Source of the DNA: Antilocapra americana
Taxonomy: Eukaryota; Chordata; Mammalia; Artiodactyla; Antilocapridae
Direction: 5' to 3'
DNA: 64,000 bases
NCBI GenBank assembly: GCA_007570785.1
Contig: ML660772.1
Coordinates: forward strand, 35,595,247-35,659,246
Positions 59,812 to 64,000 of this stretch are shown here, one piece after another. The position numbers and the translations under genes were made by a program. Below the pieces are notes generated by a model. It made no database searches and was not told the origin of the DNA. It saw only the letters and a program-made list of their open reading frames with translations. Each line of letters begins with the position of its first letter. Position 1 is the stretch's first letter.

Positions 59812-61268
59812 ACCTGTGCTGTACACCACATCCTTGTTGCTTATCTATTTTATATGTAGTAGTGTGTATCTGTTAGTCCCATACATACTCCTAGTGAATC
59901 CCTTCCTGCCTATCCCCTTTGGTAACTGTAAGTTTATTTTCTATGTTTCTATTTCTGTGAGCCTACTTCTGTTTTGTAAATAGATTCACTTGTATTATTT
60001 TTTAGATGCCATATATAAGTGATGTCATATAATTGTGTTTCTCTGTTTGACTTCACTTAGTATGATATTCTCTAGGTCGGTCTGTATTGCTGCAAATGGC
60101 AGTATTTTCATCTTTTTTATGGCTGAGTATACACATACACACACACACAACACAGCACACCCTATCCATTCATCTGTTGATGGGCATTTGAGTTCCTTCC
60201 ATATCTCTTATCTTGTGAAAAGTGCTGCTATGAACACTGGATGCACGTATCTTTTCAAGCTAGTTTTCGTCTTTTCTGGATCATGCCCAAGAGAGGGAGT
60301 GCTGGATCATCTGCTATCTCTATTTTCACTTTTTGAAGGAACCTCCATACTGTTTTCTGTAGTGGCTAGACAAATTTACATTTCCATCAACATTATAGGA
60401 AAGTTTCCTTTTCTCCACAGCCTCTCCAGCATTTATTATTTATAGACTTTTTAATGATGGTCATTCTGACCAGTGTGAGGTGATAAGTCATTGTGATTTT
60501 GATGATGTTAGGCATCTTTTCATGTGCCTGTTCACCATTTGTGTGTCTTCTTTGGAAAATGTCTGTTTAGGTCTTCTACTTATTTTTGACTGGATTTTCT
60601 TCTAAATACTAAGCTATATGAGCTGTTGTTATATTTTGGATATTAACCCCTTGTCAGTCACATCATTTATAAATATTTTCTCCGATACCATAGATTTTCT
60701 TTTTGTTTTGTTGATGGTTTCCTTTGTTGTGCAGGAGTTTTGAAATTTGATTAGATCCCATTGTTTATTTTTTCTGTTATTTCTATTGTCTCGGGATACA
60801 GACCTAAGAAAACATTGGTAGAATTTTGTCAGACTGTTTTGCTTATGTTCTTTTTTAGAAGTTTTATGATGTCACGTCTTGTCTTGTTAAGATTGCTAAC
60901 TCATTTTGAGTTTATTTTTGTCTTTGGTGTGAGGGAGTGTTCTAACTTCATTGGTTTAAATTGAACGGTCTGGCTTTCCCAACAACACTTGCTAAGGAGA
61001 TAAGTCTTTTCTCCATTGTATATTCTTGCCTCCTTTATCAAAGATTAATTAACCACGGATGTATGGGTTTATTTCTGGGCTCTCTATTCTGTTCTATTGA
61101 TGTGTCTGTTTTTTGTGTCAGTGCCATGCTGCTTTGATTATTATAGCTTTGTAGTATTATCTGGAGTCTGGGAGGGTTATATCCCCATCTTTGTTCTTTT
61201 TCTTCTGGATTGCTTTGGCAATTCTGAATCTCTTATGGTTTGGTTCCATATACATTTTAGGATTATTT

Positions 61269-62919
61269 ATGGGAAAGAGTAGAGATCTCTTTAAGAAAAT
61301 TAGAGGTACCAAAGGAACATTTCATGCAAAGATAGGCTCAATAAAGGACAGAAATGGTATGGACCTGACAGAAGCAGAAGATATTAAGAAGAGGTGGCAA
61401 GAATACACAGAAAATCTGTACAAAAAAGATATTCACAACCCAGATAATCACAATGGTGTGATCACTCACACTCACTTAGAGCCAGACACCCTGTGATGTG
61501 AACTCAAGTGGACCTTAGGAAGCATCACTATGAGCAAAGCTTGTGGAGGTAATGGAATTCCAGTTGAGTTATTTTCCTGAAAGATGATGCTGTGAAAGTG
61601 CTGCACTCAATATGCCAACATTTGGAAAAGACAATGCCAAAGAATGCTCAAACTACTGCACAGTTGCACTCATCTTACACACTAGTAAAGTAATGCTCAA
61701 ATTCTCCAAGCCAGGCTTTGCCAATACGTGAACAGTGAATTTCCAGATGTTCAAGCTGGATTTAGAAAAGACAAAGGAACTGGAGATCGAATTGCCAGCA
61801 TCTGCTGGATCATCGAAAAAGCAACAGAGTTCCAGAAAAATATCTGTCTCTGCTTCATTGACTATGCCACAGCCTTTGACTGTGTGGATCACAATACATT
61901 GTGGAAAATTCTGAAGGAGATGGGAATACCAGACCACCTGACCTACCTCTTGAGAAATCTGTATGCAGGTCAGGAAGCAACAGTTAGAACTGGACTGGTT
62001 CCAAATAGGAAAAGGAGTACGTCAAGAGTATGTATTGTCACCCTGCTTATTTAACTTATATGCAGAGTACATCATGAGAAATGCTGGGCTGGATGAAGCA
62101 CAAGCTGGAATCAAGATTGCTGGGAGAAATATCAATAACCTCAGATATGCAGATGACACCACCCTTATGGCAGAGAGCGAAGAAGAACTAAAGAGCTTCT
62201 TGATGAAAGTGAAAGAGGAGAGTGAAAAAGTTGGCTTAAAGCTCAGCATTCAGAAAACTAAGATCATGGCATCCGGTTCCGTCACTTCATGGTAAATAGA
62301 TAGGGAAACAGTGGCTGACTTTATTTTTCTGGGCTCCAGAATCACTGCAGATGGTGATTGCAGCCATGAAATGAAGAGACACTCCTTGGAAGGAAAGTTA
62401 TGACCAACGTAGACAGCATATTGAAAAGCAGAGACACTACTTTGCCAACAAAGGTCTGTTCTAGTCAAGGCTATGATTTTCCCAGTAGTCATGTATGGAT
62501 GTGAGAGTTGGACTATAAATAAAGCTGAGCACCAATGAATTGATGCTTTTAAACTGTGGCATTGGAGAAGACTCTTGAGAGTCTCTTGGACTGCACGGAG
62601 ATCTAGCCAGTCCATCTTGAAGGAGATCAGTCCTGGGTATTCATTGGAAGGACTGATGTTGAAGCTGAAACTCCAATACTGTGGCCACCTGATGCGAAGA
62701 GTTGACTCATTTGAAATGACCCTGATGCTGGATAGGATTGAGGGCAGGAGAAGAAGGGGACGACAGAGGATGAGATGATTGGATGGCATCACCTACTCAA
62801 TGGCCATGGGTTTGGGTGGACTCCGGGTGTTGTTCATGGACAGGGAGGCCTGGCGTGCTGCAGTTCATGAGTTTACAAAGAGTCGAACATGACTGAGTGA
62901 CTGAACTGAATTGAACTGA
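61269..62919 (+). mobile_element. BovB (RTE) LINE nested in L1
   Basis: Sense BovB from the linker region ('atgggaaagagtagagatct') to the 3' end 'gactgaactgaattgaactg'. The RT blocks are well kept: 'DHLTYLLRNLYAGQEATVRT' (about 61935) and an intact palm YADD inside 'NNLRYADDTTLMAESEEELK' (frame 61963-62295). Small deletions (near 61575 and 61620), stop TGA at 61494 and frameshifts still prevent a full protein. Confidence 0.95.
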
Positions 62920-62955
62920 TTCTAGTTATGTGAAAAATGTCAAGGGTAATTTAAC

Positions 62956-63621
62956 TCAACATTCAAAAACTAAGATCATGGCCTCTGGTTCCATCACTTC
63001 ATGGCAATTAGATTGGGAAACAATGGAAATAGTGAAAGACTATTTTCTTGGGTTCCAAGATCAATGGGGATGGTGACTGCAGCCATGAAATTAGAAGGCT
63101 GTTGCTTCTTGGACAAAAAGCTATGACAAATTTAGACAGCATATTAAAAATCTTTGCTGACATTACTTTGCCAACAAAGGTCTGTATAGTCAAACCTATG
63201 GTTTTTCAGTAGTTATGTATGGATGTGAGAGTTGGACCATAAAGAAGGCTGAGCGCCAAAGAATTGATGCTTTTGAACTGCGTTGTTAGAGAAGATTCCC
63301 TTGGACTGCAAGGAGATCAAATTAGTCAATCCTAAAGGAAATCAACCCTGAATATTCGTTAGCTTGACTAATGCTGAAGCTGAAGCTCCAATACTTTGGC
63401 TACCTGATATGAAGAGCTGATTTGCTGAAAAAGACTCTGATGCTGGGAAAGACAGAAGGCAGGAGGAGAAGGGGACAACCGAGGATGAGATGGTTTGATG
63501 GCATTACCGATTCAGTGGACATGAGATTAAGCAAGCTCTAGGAGTGTTGGACAGGGAAGCCTGGCATACTGCAGTCCATGGAGCTGCAAAGAGTCAGACA
63601 CAACTGAGTGATTGAACAACA
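62956..63621 (+). mobile_element. BovB (RTE) LINE 3' fragment nested in the same L1
   Basis: A second, independent BovB: it starts at 'tcaacattcaaaaactaaga' and runs to 'gagtgattgaacaacaa'. A perfect 8-bp TSD, aatttaac, at 62948-62955 and 63622-63629 shows a separate insertion event. More diverged than its neighbour. Confidence 0.93.
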
Positions 63622-63693
63622 AATTTAACAAGGATGGTTTTAAATTTGTAGATTGCTTTGGATAGTTTGGCCATTTTAAGAGTATTGATTCTC

Positions 63694-64000
63694 GTTACCG
63701 TCTTTCTAAATTCCATATATATGCGTTAATGCGAGACAACAAAAGGAACGCAGATGTATAGAATAGACTCGTGGACTTTGTGGATGAGGGTAAGGGTGGG
63801 ATGATATGGGAGAAGGGCATTGAAGCATGTTAATTGTCATGTGTCTAATCAATCGCCAGCCCAGGATTGATGCTCGGGACTGGTGCAGCGAGATTTCCCG
63901 GGGGGGAGGGAGGAGGGAGGGAGGTTCCGGAGGGGAAGCATATATAAACCCATGGTGATATCATGACAATGTATGGCAAAAACAATAAAAAAAAAAAACA
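63694..64000 (+). mobile_element. L1 (cattle type) 3' UTR insertion with 5' inversion
   Basis: 63731-63985 follows the bovine L1 3' UTR in sense: 'cagatgtatagaatagactc', 'gtgggatgatatgggagaag', 'gggaggttccggaggggaag', 'gtatggcaaaaacaata', then poly(A). The preceding 63694-63729 ('gttaccgtctttctaaattc') is, as I recall the consensus, the segment that should lie just upstream but inverted, as produced by twin priming. It interrupts the older L1 and its right end is at the window edge. Confidence 0.6.

Larger units (their letters stand above)
59431..63692 (-). mobile_element. L1 LINE (3' UTR to mid-ORF2) broken by three younger elements
   Basis: Antisense L1 begins with 'tattttagaattgaagtaca' and 'atttcaggtatatagctatg' (3' UTR) and continues into ORF2-derived sequence ('gctgctatgaacactggatg', 'cagcctctccagcatttatt', 'attcttgcctcctttatcaa', 'tgtcagtgccatgctgcttt'). 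It is cut at 59597-59811 (Bov-tA), 61269-62919 (BovB) and 62956-63621 (BovB), and resumes in order after each ('ttctagttatgtgaaaaatg', 'gtagattgctttggatagtt'). Removing the inserts leaves about 1.7 kb of L1. No intact frame. Confidence 0.85.

Noticed and set aside
61728..62295. RT-like frames with intact YADD as an active retrotransposon
   Set aside because: The copy is 5'-truncated, has stops and frameshifts, and lacks a complete endonuclease region.
1..64000. CRISPR array, operon or prokaryote-type system
   Set aside because: The repeats are dispersed, not regularly spaced, and every recurrent unit is explained by ruminant SINEs or LINEs.
4935..64000. A second ST7 exon in the window
   Set aside because: No open segment with the residues I recall for the common second exon was found, so the gene assignment stays tentative.

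Overview
The window is mammalian nuclear DNA from a ruminant (Pecora; cattle or a close bovid fits best). The evidence is the interspersed-repeat content: tRNA-derived Bov-tA SINEs, BOV-A2 dimers, CHR-type SINEs, several BovB (RTE-clade) LINEs and a cattle-type L1 3' end, over an older mammalian layer of MIR, L2, L1M, MaLR LTRs, Tigger/MER2 and a hAT element. I cannot separate Bos, Bison, Ovis and Capra from sequence alone.

There is no complete protein-coding gene. The only coding candidate is a very short first exon at 4913-4934. It has an ATG in good context, seven codons (MFGTESS) and a consensus splice donor. About 410 bases upstream is a perfect CRE palindrome. From memory the residues resemble the N-terminus of an alternative ST7 isoform, so 4935-64000 may be one long first intron on the + strand. 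This is tentative, and no second exon was found.

Layout. 1-4400: SINE cluster, MER2 and Tigger DNA transposons, MIR and L1 fragments. 4400-4940: candidate promoter and first exon. 4940-13500: mostly single-copy intron with a short L1M piece, a MaLR-like LTR and a hAT element. 13500-22000: an L1M with a nested CHR SINE, then two BovB copies. 22000-25300: single-copy. 25300-36400: many SINEs, L2, L1M, MLT1 and a U6 snRNA chimera. 36400-48200: a minus-strand BovB, short L1 ends and a MER2 with a nested SINE. 48213-50698: the longest BovB, carrying a nested CHR SINE. 50700-59400: MIR split by BovB, L2 split by MIR, L1M split by BOV-A2. 59430-64000: a minus-strand L1 broken by a Bov-tA and two BovB copies, ending in a 5'-inverted L1 insertion.

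Nothing suggests a bacterial-type system, CRISPR array or new protein system. The most interesting items are structural. One is a minus-strand U6 snRNA pseudogene fused to an unidentified poly(A)-tailed RNA end between 13-bp direct repeats. Others are a BovB/BovA chimera joined at a short microhomology, a tail-only retroposition with a 16-bp target duplication, two Bov-tA SINEs using the same target, and a CHR SINE that jumped into a BovB. Repeat family names come from recalled consensus sequences and were not checked with a masking program; boundaries are good to about 5-20 bases unless a target-site duplication (TSD) is quoted.
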